NCBI RefSeq assembly: GCF_000702545.1
Contig: NZ_JNIO01000008.1
Span: 930,001 to 994,000 of the forward strand
Length of the DNA stretch: 64,000 nucleotides
DNA from: Selenomonas sp. AB3002
Lineage (GTDB): Bacteria; Bacillota; Negativicutes; Selenomonadales; Selenomonadaceae
Direction: 5' to 3'
Below the pieces are notes generated by a model. That model did no database searches. It was not told the origin of the DNA and saw only the letters and a list, made by a program, of their open reading frames with translations. Shown one piece after another: positions 35,111 to 43,902 of this stretch (the first letter of the stretch is position 1; each line of letters starts with the position of its first letter). The translations under genes and the position numbers were made by a program.

Positions 35111-36421
35111 TTAAGATCCTCCTTGCAAATGATCGTAATAAAACCTCATCACTTGCCGTATATTATATTTGATGCTGTCACATATTGCCCCATCTTTCGA
35201 ATTCTGCCGTGCCATTTGTGGGCATCCTCCCATACAAACAGGCAAAAGATTGCATTCACGGCATTTTTCGATAGCAAAAGGACTACGCACCATCCATGAA
35301 AGATAATTATCATGCTTTGTATTGCAGCCTGTTTTTACATTTCCACAGCTTTGTGTTTTATCACCTACAATGCTCCAACACTTGTATAAAACTCCTTCTG
35401 GATCAATAACAAAGGAGTTTGCTTGATCAGCTCCACAATAATTCTGTTTCAACGAAGGGTAAAGCATCATCTTACAATTAGAGAACCCTTCCTCAAATGC
35501 CAATTCGTATAAAGGCAATATTTTTTCAGAAAACTGATCCGCTCCAAAACATGCCTCATGAACAGATTGACAAACTTCATTTATTGGCATAACTGGAGCA
35601 AAACCAAGTTTTACTTTTTTATAATATTCCATATCTTCTTTTAAAGATGATAACAATTCTGGTATATGATTTTCATTTTTCTGATCTATATTAACTCTTA
35701 TCGATACTTCTATGTCATTTTTTAATAGCATGTCAACGTTTTTAACTATTGTTTTAAACGTACTCTTCCCACTCAAAGAAATTCTTCTGCTATCATGAAT
35801 AACCTGTGGGCCATCCAGAGTGACTTGTATAAAATGTATTCTATTCTTTTTCAAGAAATCTACAGCGTCTTCTGTAATTAAACTGCCATTGGTAATCATT
35901 GCCGAACGATAATTTACCCCATGCTTCTTACAAAGCTCCATAATTTTATCTGAAAGGTCAGCTATAGTCTCCTTTGCCAGAAAAGGCTCTCCGCCATACC
36001 AAGTAACAGCAAGCTCCTTTAAATACTGCACTTTCTTTTCAATAAACATTATAATAGCATTTTGCGTTTCTATGTTCATACTATTATTTACATGCTTTTC
36101 AAAGCAATAGGTACAACGAAAATTGCAAGCCAAAGTCGGTGCAATCGTCAACGACAACCCTAATGGACTGTATACAGAAAGCCCCCTTCTATACTCTAAA
36201 TACTTTAATTCATCTACCTCATCATCCACTAAGCATCCTGAACGCAACATGTCCTTCAATAATGCCTCATCTTTAGGTATCGGTTCATAACACCCCTGAT
36301 TTACTGATTCGTAGATTCTTGTAAAATCCTGGTTTACGACAGCAAGCGCACATGTACGAGCATTAAAAAAAATTTTTCTTCCTTTATAATCCTCCAGAAA
36401 GTTAAAACGTGAAAGTTTCAA
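35111..36421 (-). CDS. Radical SAM/SPASM peptide maturase
   Basis: A 436-residue enzyme of the peptide-modifying radical SAM group. The N-terminal region (1-85) looks like a RiPP precursor-recognition region. The SAM cluster motif CNFRCTYC is at 99-106, followed by WYGGEPFL, ITNGSL and TLDGP. The C-terminal SPASM domain has cysteines in NYCGADQ, YKCWSIVG, SCGNVKTGC and KCRECNLLPVCMGGCPQMARQN, enough for auxiliary [4Fe-4S] clusters. Such enzymes install thioether or C-C crosslinks in small peptides. It opens an AT-rich unit with five tiny Cys-containing peptides directly downstream. It starts with TTG after GGGGAG. Confidence 0.93.
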   Translation of the reverse strand: MKLSRFNFLEDYKGRKIFFNARTCALAVVNQDFTRIYESVNQGCYEPIPKDEALLKDMLRSGCLVDDEVDELKYLEYRRGLSVYSPLGLSLTIAPTLACNFRCTYCFEKHVNNSMNIETQNAIIMFIEKKVQYLKELAVTWYGGEPFLAKETIADLSDKIMELCKKHGVNYRSAMITNGSLITEDAVDFLKKNRIHFIQVTLDGPQVIHDSRRISLSGKSTFKTIVKNVDMLLKNDIEVSIRVNIDQKNENHIPELLSSLKEDMEYYKKVKLGFAPVMPINEVCQSVHEACFGADQFSEKILPLYELAFEEGFSNCKMMLYPSLKQNYCGADQANSFVIDPEGVLYKCWSIVGDKTQSCGNVKTGCNTKHDNYLSWMVRSPFAIEKCRECNLLPVCMGGCPQMARQNSKDGAICDSIKYNIRQVMRFYYDHLQGGS

Positions 36422-37100
36422 TACTCTCTCCCCAATCCAAGTTGTCCTATTATTTATTTTAATCTACAATAGAGAATATTCGCACAAAAAACCGCTAATC
36501 TCACATGAATATTCTGCTATATATTCATATTGAACAAAAAAATGAATTTTTTCATACTAAGTTATCTAAAATAACTCTTTATGATAGTTTCTACATATCT
36601 GAGCTATTTCCTCCTGAAAAAAAAATTTTTTTAGCTTATACAGATTCACATATCCTATTCTTATGTCCCCATTATTATGCTTACAGAAAAACACTTTTCC
36701 ATATATGACCTCAGCACGTTTAAACAGAGACAGACACCGTCGTTCCTCCCATTGCTGTGCTTCTGATGGCCATAGGCCACCGTCTGCAATGCATGCCTCA
36801 CCTTGTAAGACATGCCAGCCTAAAGATTTTCTTGCTTCCCTATCAGAAAGCCATATCTGTTTTACCGAATCGTATTGGTGAACTGGTGTCTGACGAATTA
36901 TCGATATAGCGTATGTCGCAAGATGGTCATAACGTCATGAAGAAACGATTAGCGGCGGATTTCATGGGTCTTTGCCACATACGGATCCGTTGCCGTTTTT
37001 CCTCTTCATGTAATTGAACCAAGCCCTGCGACCGTTCTTTTCATGCAGCTTCATAGTTCATCTGCACCTGAACCAGATTCCCTCCGATCTCTGTCCCTGT
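36422..37100. other. Gene-poor spacer between the peptide cluster and the TerY-P operon
   Basis: No supported gene. The AT-rich first 290 bases must hold the maturase promoter; two copies of the palindrome GAATATTC (36474-36481 and 36507-36514) lie there and could be operator half-sites. A 66-codon plus-strand frame starting at 36505 has no ribosome site and is rejected. From 36710 the composition becomes GC-richer. A minus-strand frame without a start reads LGWHVLQGEACIADGG and may be a decayed gene, but I do not recognise it. Confidence 0.5.
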
Positions 37101-37102
37101 TC

Positions 37103-37121
37103 AAGCGGCCGAATGCCGCTT
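37103..37121. terminator. Possible terminator at the end of the TerY-P operon
   Basis: AAGCGGC and GCCGCTT arms around five bases, just past the last stop codon. The T-run is on the plus-strand side, so its use by the minus-strand operon is uncertain. Confidence 0.35.
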
Positions 37122-37126
37122 GTTTA

Positions 37127-37756
37127 TTAGCTCTCCAGCATTTCCTCAATGATAAGCCTGTCCTCACCTGAAAGGTCGAACTCCAACTGATAGTCCACCT
37201 GGGTATGGAGCAATGCCTCATCAATCTTGAGGGAAATCTCCTCAGCCTCGCTGTGGAGCTTCTTGGCTAGGTCACGAACTTTATTCCTATCGTAGTCAAT
37301 AGTCATAATGCGGTCTATGTCATAGCAATACGAGGTCTGGTTGCCATCGTTATTAAATACATAGCCCCGGCCTTCACCTTTCTGAAGCCTGTGGCTGCTC
37401 TTGCGTCCTGCCATCTCCTGGAGAGTGGATAGGAACATGCGTTTGCTTTTGTTGGCATCCACAGCTGCATCCAGGTTGAAGTCCATTCCGGCCTTGGCCT
37501 TGCCGATAGCTGCCCCCAGACTTTCCTTTTCCTTCATCAGTTTCTGCCATATAGTGAGCAGTCCTGCTACATCGAACCCTTCCTCTGACCGTTCACTGAC
37601 ATCTACAGACTCATCCTGCTGCCCTGCCAATGCCTTGCTGCGGAGATGCTTCTCCGTGACAGTCATGACATTATCCTCATCGTTTAGGTACCTGACAACA
37701 TACGCCATTAAACTGTTGAGCTTATTCTGTGCTTGAAAGGCTTCTTTCAGATTCAT
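37127..37756 (-). CDS. Hypothetical helical protein, last gene of the TerY-P operon
   Basis: A 209-residue soluble protein rich in charged helices (coiled-coil-like from about 60 to 115 and 160-195). I do not recognise a domain. It sits 70 bases downstream of the DUF1232 gene on the same strand, with the same GC-rich codon style. It is therefore likely part of the signalling operon that begins near 42.6 kb. Confidence 0.7.
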   Translation of the reverse strand: MNLKEAFQAQNKLNSLMAYVVRYLNDEDNVMTVTEKHLRSKALAGQQDESVDVSERSEEGFDVAGLLTIWQKLMKEKESLGAAIGKAKAGMDFNLDAAVDANKSKRMFLSTLQEMAGRKSSHRLQKGEGRGYVFNNDGNQTSYCYDIDRIMTIDYDRNKVRDLAKKLHSEAEEISLKIDEALLHTQVDYQLEFDLSGEDRLIIEEMLES

Positions 37757-37826
37757 GATGTTTCCTCCCCATAATCATGTGTGTATCTTCGACATAAACA
37801 TTGAAAATCCTGCCTTTTTTTGCATT

Positions 37827-38240
37827 TTATGAAGATTTTTCCTCTTCATCCAGCCTCGCCACAGCCTCTCCTCCGAACATGCCATGGATTCTATTCCTGG
37901 CCTGGGCCTTGACCTCCTCGGTTATATACATCTGTGCCAGGAACAGCGCCATGCCAATGGCTGTGGCATCATCGGCATATCCCATGACCGGCGTAAAGTC
38001 AGGGATGATATCAATGGGTGAAATGAGGTACCCCAGAACTGCATAGATGCCAGCCTTGACCTTCGTGGGGCAATTGGGCGACTGAGCCACATAGTAAAGC
38101 TGCAGGGCCTTGTAGATAAGCTTAAGCCCAATGCTGGTCACATTGTCCCGAATCTTTTCCCAGAGCCCCACCTCCGTGTACTCATCTGCATATTTGCCCA
38201 TATCAATATCCTGAAAGTCGTTTTCGCTTACAATTTTCAT
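37827..38240 (-). CDS. DUF1232 (YkvA-like) protein
   Basis: A 137-residue protein with the DUF1232 core KAGIYAVLGYLISPIDIIPD followed by F-x-P-V-x-GYADDA. The core is an amphipathic, probably membrane-associated helical hairpin of unknown function. Members are often near stress genes. It lies ten bases after the preceding operon gene. Confidence 0.85.
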   Translation of the reverse strand: MKIVSENDFQDIDMGKYADEYTEVGLWEKIRDNVTSIGLKLIYKALQLYYVAQSPNCPTKVKAGIYAVLGYLISPIDIIPDFTPVMGYADDATAIGMALFLAQMYITEEVKAQARNRIHGMFGGEAVARLDEEEKSS

Positions 38241-38250
38241 AGTCTAGCCC

Positions 38251-39144
38251 TCACATATCCTTTATAACGTTCAAGAACCCCGCCAGGTCGCAAATATTGT
38301 CATACACCGGGGTGGACAGCATCTTATTTTCATCTGTCTCATAGCTCATGCCATTTTTTAAGTAGATTGTCATGGTGTCCGTGAAAAATCCCCGTTCTGA
38401 CTCCACATAGTCGATGTCAGCAAAGGGAATCAGCCAATCCTCCCCTGCTGATACGACGAGGCTTTCATAGGTGACACCCCAAGAGCGGGTCATATCGGTG
38501 CTGGTTCTGATATATGCAAAGTCTCCCTCCTGATAGTGCCCCTTGCCCAACTTCTTCACTATGAGACTCTTTTCCCTCTGGCCAAGGCTCCTGCTGTAGT
38601 GCTCATTGCTGCGCATGTCGACCACATCCCAGGTGCCCATATCCTGGCTTCTGGTAATCTTGCACTTCTTCATGAGCTTTTCTTTAGTCCGAAAGAAAAC
38701 TTCCCTTACATCAGCTACAGACAGGCGGGAGTTACGCAGCCTGGTAGACGGTACGGACATATTCATAATTATGGAGCCTGCAGGTTTTCCCGTCCTTTGT
38801 CCGGGCATGCTGTACCCCTGCTGTCTGCCAGTTGTCCCAAAGCCAGGGGGGAGATTCTCCTTGAATACCTCCCCCAGCCACGTTTCAATGATATAGATGG
38901 CATTTTCTTCCCTGATGCCGTGGTTGTCCACGATGGTATTAGCAAACTTTGTCAGCCTTGCCTCTGAACAATTCTCGCCCACCAGGGAGAAGATTCCTTC
39001 ATCGAATCCCATAAGGAGGAGGTTCACCGTCAGCTTGTCCTGGGGGAAGATATCCCTTAGTATGCCCTGCAGCATGGTACGGTTTTCCATGACAGCCGGA
39101 TTCTTTCTTAGGTACTCTCCCAAATCTGACAGGGCCAGCATCAT
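38251..39144 (-). CDS. Hypothetical protein coupled to the PP2C gene
   Basis: A 297-residue protein of unknown function. The N-terminal 110 residues are helical, resembling modules at the ends of TerY-P-type partners. A Gly/Pro linker follows, and then a beta-rich C-terminal half (IPFADIDYVE, TMTIYLKNGMSYETD) that looks like a PH-like or small barrel fold. Its ATG overlaps the phosphatase stop by four bases (ATGA), so the two are cotranslated. Confidence 0.75.
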   Translation of the reverse strand: MMLALSDLGEYLRKNPAVMENRTMLQGILRDIFPQDKLTVNLLLMGFDEGIFSLVGENCSEARLTKFANTIVDNHGIREENAIYIIETWLGEVFKENLPPGFGTTGRQQGYSMPGQRTGKPAGSIIMNMSVPSTRLRNSRLSVADVREVFFRTKEKLMKKCKITRSQDMGTWDVVDMRSNEHYSRSLGQREKSLIVKKLGKGHYQEGDFAYIRTSTDMTRSWGVTYESLVVSAGEDWLIPFADIDYVESERGFFTDTMTIYLKNGMSYETDENKMLSTPVYDNICDLAGFLNVIKDM

Positions 39145-40091
39145 TCTTCCTCACCCGCTTCCGTTTCCTCATTATCCATAATGCTCTGGGGCAAGCTTAT
39201 GCTTTCAAAGGCATTCTGCAAAAGTTCCTTGTCATCAGTCACCATCAACCCCAGGGATATGTCATCGTGGCTTCCCTTGGCGGACATCTCTGACAATGTC
39301 TCCCGAGCCAGTTCATCAAAGAGTGCCTCTGTGCCCTCCCTGATGGCCGTTTCTGCCAGTACCTTGTAGAACTTGAAAAGGTATTCCTCATTCTTGTAAG
39401 CAGGAAAACAATCATCCACGCCATCGGTGGACAGGAATATTGACACCGGGCAATTGCAGGCTCCTTTATCAAGGGACAGCACTGCATGTCGAATCTTCTG
39501 GTCGGCGTTCTCATCTGACAGGCTGGTGGTGACATTAAGATAGTTTTCCTCGTCCTGTGGCACCGGCATATCAAAAAGTCCATTGGCGCACAGCACAACA
39601 GCTGAACCATCGCCTATCTGAATCAGCAGCAATTCATTTTCTATGGCAATGGCTGCCAGCAGGGTGGTTCCGTAGGCAGTATAAAGATAGTTCTTACTCT
39701 CGTTCTGATAGCGCAGCCTGTATTTCTCGCTGACAAATTCATACCTGGGTTCATTATCGCCTATGGCACCTATAGCCAGCTTGCTATCCCAGTCACGCCT
39801 CACCACCTCTCGCCAGCTTTGCCAGAGCTTGTACTTGAAGCTTTTTATGCCCTGCTCGCTGAAAGGAAGGCTTTCTTCATATAATAAAGGAAGGGCCTCA
39901 GCTATTAGCGTGTCAATGGCAATACTGGCTCCGATTTCACTTCTGAAACAGTCATCAGCCCCATGGCCGTCTGCTACAGCCACAATCTGTATGCCGTTCT
40001 TGGTGCAGGTACCAGAGCTGTCCTGGCATCTGAAGCCTCGCCTGGCATACTTCTCGCCCGGTCTGGACAGGGAAAAGATTCTATATGGCAC
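39141..40091 (-). CDS. PP2C-type serine/threonine phosphatase
   Basis: A 316-residue metal-dependent phosphatase. Metal-binding motifs are QDSSG near 23, VAVADGHGADD (37-47), and the C-terminal STDGVDD and GSHDDISLGLMV. The start is the GTG after GGAGGGG; the longer frame runs over the ribosome site. It is the third element of the kinase-vWA-PP2C triad and presumably reverses phosphorylation by the neighbouring kinase. Confidence 0.88.
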   Translation of the reverse strand: MPYRIFSLSRPGEKYARRGFRCQDSSGTCTKNGIQIVAVADGHGADDCFRSEIGASIAIDTLIAEALPLLYEESLPFSEQGIKSFKYKLWQSWREVVRRDWDSKLAIGAIGDNEPRYEFVSEKYRLRYQNESKNYLYTAYGTTLLAAIAIENELLLIQIGDGSAVVLCANGLFDMPVPQDEENYLNVTTSLSDENADQKIRHAVLSLDKGACNCPVSIFLSTDGVDDCFPAYKNEEYLFKFYKVLAETAIREGTEALFDELARETLSEMSAKGSHDDISLGLMVTDDKELLQNAFESISLPQSIMDNEETEAGEEE

Positions 40092-40117
40092 CTTTCGCCC
40101 CTCCTTCCTGCTATTCC

Positions 40118-40846
40118 TTACCAATCTTCATCAGCAGAAGCTGCAGTCATCTCGCCGCCCTGGGCTTCAAGTTCTTCAGCCAGCGCGGCTGTATTGTCAT
40201 CTGAAGCCTCCTCGGCAGCATTGGTTGCCACCTTGCGGCTGGCCACCATGGAAGAAGTAATGGAAACGAAGCGAATCATCTTCTTCAGATCCTCAGGTGA
40301 ATTTGTGTGCAGCACAGTCTCCCTGTTCCCCGTGAATTCCGCCAGGATATTATCATCTGCATCACCATAGCCAATAGCTACTCTGACTGCCACCTTGTAC
40401 CAGTTGTTTTCCTTCAGCTTGGCCAGCGCCGACTGATAATCATCGGTAGGCGCCCCGTCGGAGAGAAGGAACAGCACCGGGGCTACGGAGCCGCTGGCAC
40501 GGCGCATGAAGCCTGTCTCTATGGAAAGCTTTTTGTCCAGTTCCCGGAAAGCTGCTCCCATTTCGGTGGGGCCCATGGCATCCATGCCGTTCCAGGCTAC
40601 ATTCTGCGGGGAGACCAGCTTGTCCCCTGTCACCCAGTCTGCGCCCCCGGAAAAACTCATGATGGCTGTCTTGATTTCCGCATCCGCATTCTCATCATTC
40701 ATAGCGCAAAGCTCAGGAAGCACTCCCTCTATGGCCGAATTCACTGCTCCGATAGGCGCTCCGTCCATGCTGCCGGAAGTATCCACCAGAAAAATCACTG
40801 GGCACATACGCCTGGTCATTTCTACCTTATCCAAAATACCTGCCAT
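40118..40846 (-). CDS. TerY-like von Willebrand factor A protein
   Basis: A 242-residue vWA protein. The metal-ion-dependent adhesion site is intact: DTSGS at 22-26, a Thr in MGPTEMG near 92 and LLSDGAPTDD near 130. The arrangement matches TerY of tellurium-resistance/stress loci. The C-terminal 40 residues are an acidic, Ala-rich tail. It is placed between the kinase and the phosphatase, as in the described TerY-P triad, where it is thought to present a substrate to both. Confidence 0.88.
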   Translation of the reverse strand: MAGILDKVEMTRRMCPVIFLVDTSGSMDGAPIGAVNSAIEGVLPELCAMNDENADAEIKTAIMSFSGGADWVTGDKLVSPQNVAWNGMDAMGPTEMGAAFRELDKKLSIETGFMRRASGSVAPVLFLLSDGAPTDDYQSALAKLKENNWYKVAVRVAIGYGDADDNILAEFTGNRETVLHTNSPEDLKKMIRFVSITSSMVASRKVATNAAEEASDDNTAALAEELEAQGGEMTAASADEDW

Positions 40847-40859
40847 GATTATGTCCTCC

Positions 40860-42161
40860 TTAACCTTTCACTACTTCGCCGACTACACCATGACCGAAAT
40901 CCAGCTTGAAGCCATCACCGATGACAGCCACTTCCTCAGGATTCTTCACGGCCTGTGAGCCATCGGGAGCCGTAATCGTCCACTTGCTGCCGGATTCGTT
41001 CTTGAGTCCAATCTTGCCCGGCTTCTCCAGCACATGGGCCGCCACCTTGCTCTCCTCCTTGGCGTTCTCGTCCAGGTGATACTCGAAAAGCCTTGCTCCA
41101 CCCATGACGGGAACCAGGACTTCCGTATTAGCCCGCTTGGGGAATTTGATATACCCGGCTGGCTTTATGCCTTGGCCACAGGCGGGACATGCAAACTCGC
41201 CTTTCTCGGCAAAAACTGCCTCATGACAATGGGGGCACTTCACCAGTGACGCTTTCAGCCTCATCAGCACATGCTTCCACATGGCTTCCAGCAGACGGCC
41301 CTTCCCTTCCTTCAGGCTTTCCTGGCTGAAGGAGGTCGTGAAAGCTTCCTGAACATAGCTGGGGAAATAGGGCCACTTGGCTATGGCATTGCGATGAAGC
41401 CCCGGTACCGGGCGGTTGCTTTCATCCTTGGGATCAAAGATGAACAGGGGATTCTCCCCAAAGAACCGCTTTTCGTATTTGCTGGTCAGAGCCGGTACAT
41501 TGGTGTGTTTCCCCTCCAAGGGATGGTCACCCATGAGAAGGATGAAAAGCACCACTGCCAAGGAGAATCTATCCGTCAGCTTGTCCGGCTTCTTCTCCTT
41601 CCGCACCACTTCCGGAGCCATGTAGCGGGCCTTGCCCAATATCCCGGATTCAAAACCGTGGCCGCCTACGTTGTCATTGTCACAGATCAGCACGTGGCCA
41701 GTGGCAGGATTGATGGAAAAGTTGCCATCGTTCAGGTCTTGGTAATTGTAGCCCTTGTTGTGCAGGTCCATAAAGGCTGTGACGATGTTCAGGGCAGCGT
41801 CCAGCATGGCGTCAATGCTCCTGAAGTTCACCCTTGCCGTAATGAACTTGGAAAAGCCCTCGTAACCCTGGGGATAGAGGGGCATGATATAGCCAAAGGT
41901 GCCATTGCTCCACTCCGTAAGTTCCTCTGGCCAGATAAAAGCAGGTGACGGGCTTCCCGCTTCAATGTTCTGGGCCAAATGACGATAGAATACCTCGGGG
42001 TTGCCAAGCTTATCGCCAAAATACCATTTGAGCGCCCTCGTCCCGCCTGACTCCAGACGCACCTTGTAGACAATGCCCTGACCGCCGATGCCAAGCCTGT
42101 CCATTACAGTGATGCTTCTGCCGTCCCGCAGCATGACTTGCTGATTTCTTTTCAATTGCAT
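40860..42161 (-). CDS. TerY-P-type serine/threonine kinase with zinc ribbon and FHA-like tail
   Basis: A 433-residue kinase. The Gly-rich loop is LGIGGQG (23-29), the ATP-binding Lys is 45, and the catalytic loop YQDLNDGN (140-147) replaces HRDLKxxN. DND (161-163) stands for DFG, and MAPE is at 181-184. A zinc ribbon (Cys308, 311, 324, 327) follows, then a C-terminal segment with LKNESGSKWTITAPDG that resembles a degenerate FHA domain. This order is typical of the kinase in TerY-P loci. Confidence 0.9.
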   Translation of the reverse strand: MQLKRNQQVMLRDGRSITVMDRLGIGGQGIVYKVRLESGGTRALKWYFGDKLGNPEVFYRHLAQNIEAGSPSPAFIWPEELTEWSNGTFGYIMPLYPQGYEGFSKFITARVNFRSIDAMLDAALNIVTAFMDLHNKGYNYQDLNDGNFSINPATGHVLICDNDNVGGHGFESGILGKARYMAPEVVRKEKKPDKLTDRFSLAVVLFILLMGDHPLEGKHTNVPALTSKYEKRFFGENPLFIFDPKDESNRPVPGLHRNAIAKWPYFPSYVQEAFTTSFSQESLKEGKGRLLEAMWKHVLMRLKASLVKCPHCHEAVFAEKGEFACPACGQGIKPAGYIKFPKRANTEVLVPVMGGARLFEYHLDENAKEESKVAAHVLEKPGKIGLKNESGSKWTITAPDGSQAVKNPEEVAVIGDGFKLDFGHGVVGEVVKG

Positions 42162-42174
42162 AAGCTTTTCTCCC

Positions 42175-42603
42175 TCAAACAGATGGCGCAGGCTTTATAG
42201 AGGCCAGAGTTTCATCCAGCGCCTTGGTCAGATCTTCCATGCTGCTCTTGAACTTTCGCACTGCATCTTCCCCATCTTCTTCCTCATCATCCTCACTGCC
42301 GCTGAGAGCCTGTTCCTTGAGGTCGGCTATAATCTCATCCCCCCGTTGCTTCAGCGTTGCTTGGAGGTCACGGATAGAACTTGCCACTTCTTCATAGACC
42401 TTCTCCCGCTCCTCATCGGTAGTGCATTCCTCCATAGCCCATTCAGCTTCCTTCCGCACCTTCTCCACCAGAAGCTCCATGCCGTCTGCCTGAGAATCCT
42501 TCCCTTCACGGCTATTCTCGCACTCCGACTCCAGCCAAGCCGCCAGGGCCAGACCAGCTACCCCTCCTGCAGCCAGCAGCAAACCATTTTTCCACCATGT
42601 CAT
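42175..42603 (-). CDS. Membrane-anchored acidic protein, first gene of the TerY-P operon
   Basis: A 142-residue protein with one N-terminal membrane helix (WWKNGLLLAAGGVAGLALAAW) followed by an acidic coiled-coil region. No known domain is recognised. The start is the ATG after GGAGGAG, giving the membrane helix directly after the N-terminus; the upstream frame extension is rejected. It could tether the kinase system to the membrane, an inference from position. Confidence 0.75.
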   Translation of the reverse strand: MTWWKNGLLLAAGGVAGLALAAWLESECENSREGKDSQADGMELLVEKVRKEAEWAMEECTTDEEREKVYEEVASSIRDLQATLKQRGDEIIADLKEQALSGSEDDEEEDGEDAVRKFKSSMEDLTKALDETLASIKPAPSV

Positions 42604-42648
42604 ATAAATCTCCTCCAATCTTTGCTTATGATATACCCTATCTAACTC

Positions 42649-42664
42649 CAAAAGGTTGCCTGGC
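42649..42664. repeat. Half copy of the GGTTGCC palindrome
   Basis: AAAAGGTTGCCTGGC matches the left arm and centre of the palindrome repeated across 44-54.6 kb; the right arm is missing. It lies between the TerY-P operon and the IS30 element. Confidence 0.4.
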
Positions 42665-42716
42665 ATTCAACATTTGAAACAAATTTCCATATACTCTGCT
42701 AATATACGACGGATTG

Positions 42717-43700
42717 TCAAGCTAAGTGCAACACTTTCTCAAAATGGACCTCATATGGTGTTCTGTAGTTAAGACATTTCCTTGGGCGCAAGTTCATCAT
42801 AGCGACTTTTCTCTGTATGTAGTCATCAGGGATTTCTGTTATGTCCTTGCCCTTTGGGAAATATTCTCTAAGCAGGCCGTTAGTATTCTCGTTGGAACCC
42901 CTTTGCCACGGCTGGTGAGGCTGCGGAAAATAGAAAGGCAGGCCATCCAGGTATTCTGTCACATCTGCATGGCGGGCAAATTCTTTGCCCCTGTCAGGCG
43001 TTACCGACAGGGCTGTGGCACCAAGAAGCAGGTCAATCATTGTCCTGCTGACGGCCTGAGCATTTTTCTTGTCAGCTTTGCCACACATAAGGTAGCGGCT
43101 TTTTCGGTCGACAAGGGTTAAAAGGCAGGCTTTTCCTTGCTTGCCAACAACGGTATCAGCTTCCCAGTGACCTAATTCTGAGCGGTTTTCGGCTCCTGCC
43201 GGGCGTTCTGTAATATCGTGGCTGATTTGGATTTTGCCACGCTTCTCCTCAGCGGAACGCTTCCTCCTGCGCTTGCCACGGTGCCTCAATTTTTTTATGA
43301 CGCTTGCCGTAGAAGCTTTTGGGGCGTTAAGCCATCCGCTGTATATCGCACGGTAGATGGTCGTGGTGCTTATTACACACTGGCCATATTCGGCTCTCAG
43401 CCGTCCGGCGATTTCCTCTGGAGACCACTGACATTCGAGCAGCCTGTGCTTTACATGCTCCAAGAGACTGGTGTGTTCCAGCCTGTTATGGGGCTTGCAA
43501 TATGCACGGCGTGCATGATACTGGTGCTGTGCCACTACAGGCATATACTGGCTGCCAACAGAGTTTCTGCGAAGCTCTCGGGATATGGTTCCCTTGTTGC
43601 GCCCCATACTTTCGGCTATGGCAGTAATGGAATAGCCCTTGGCCCTAAGAAATAGTAGATTTTCTCTCTCATATAGTGTAAGATGTTTGTAATGACGCAT
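42717..43700 (-). CDS. IS30-family transposase
   Basis: A 327-residue DDE transposase. The N-terminal helix-turn-helix reads LTLYERENLLFLRAKGYSI, then ESMGRNKGTISRELRRN. The catalytic core shows GHWEADTV, LVDRKSRY, TPDRGKEFARH and the Glu in SNENTNGLLREYFPKG. It is intact, preceded by AGGAGG, and its TGA stop lies at the very edge of the element. Confidence 0.96.
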   Translation of the reverse strand: MRHYKHLTLYERENLLFLRAKGYSITAIAESMGRNKGTISRELRRNSVGSQYMPVVAQHQYHARRAYCKPHNRLEHTSLLEHVKHRLLECQWSPEEIAGRLRAEYGQCVISTTTIYRAIYSGWLNAPKASTASVIKKLRHRGKRRRKRSAEEKRGKIQISHDITERPAGAENRSELGHWEADTVVGKQGKACLLTLVDRKSRYLMCGKADKKNAQAVSRTMIDLLLGATALSVTPDRGKEFARHADVTEYLDGLPFYFPQPHQPWQRGSNENTNGLLREYFPKGKDITEIPDDYIQRKVAMMNLRPRKCLNYRTPYEVHFEKVLHLA

Positions 43701-43793
43701 AGCTCCTCCTGGAAATGGGTTGTCGCAAACACCATTATACCAGAGGTCTATGCGTTATTTTATTTTGAGCTATGTGCTGTTGCACTTAGATTG
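42718..43793. mobile_element. IS30-family insertion sequence
   Basis: The transposase gene is flanked by inverted repeats CAA[G/T]CTAAGTGCAACA (42718-42733 and, reversed, 43778-43793) with one mismatch in 16. I see no certain target duplication. It sits about 115 bases upstream of the TerY-P operon, and a TTGACA at its left edge points outward toward that operon. Confidence 0.88.
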
Positions 43794-43902
43794 TAAATCC
43801 GCCACTATAATACGTTCCAAGCAGATTTTTAGCCATGGAACTTCCCTCCCCCATAGCACATTTTTAATACCACAACCATGCTTATCAAATCTTCTCTCTT
43901 TT

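Noticed and set aside
36505-36708. A 66-codon plus-strand frame upstream of the radical SAM gene, considered as a sixth peptide or regulator
   Set aside because: No ribosome site, opposite strand, low-complexity AT-rich composition and no C-x-F-x-F motif.
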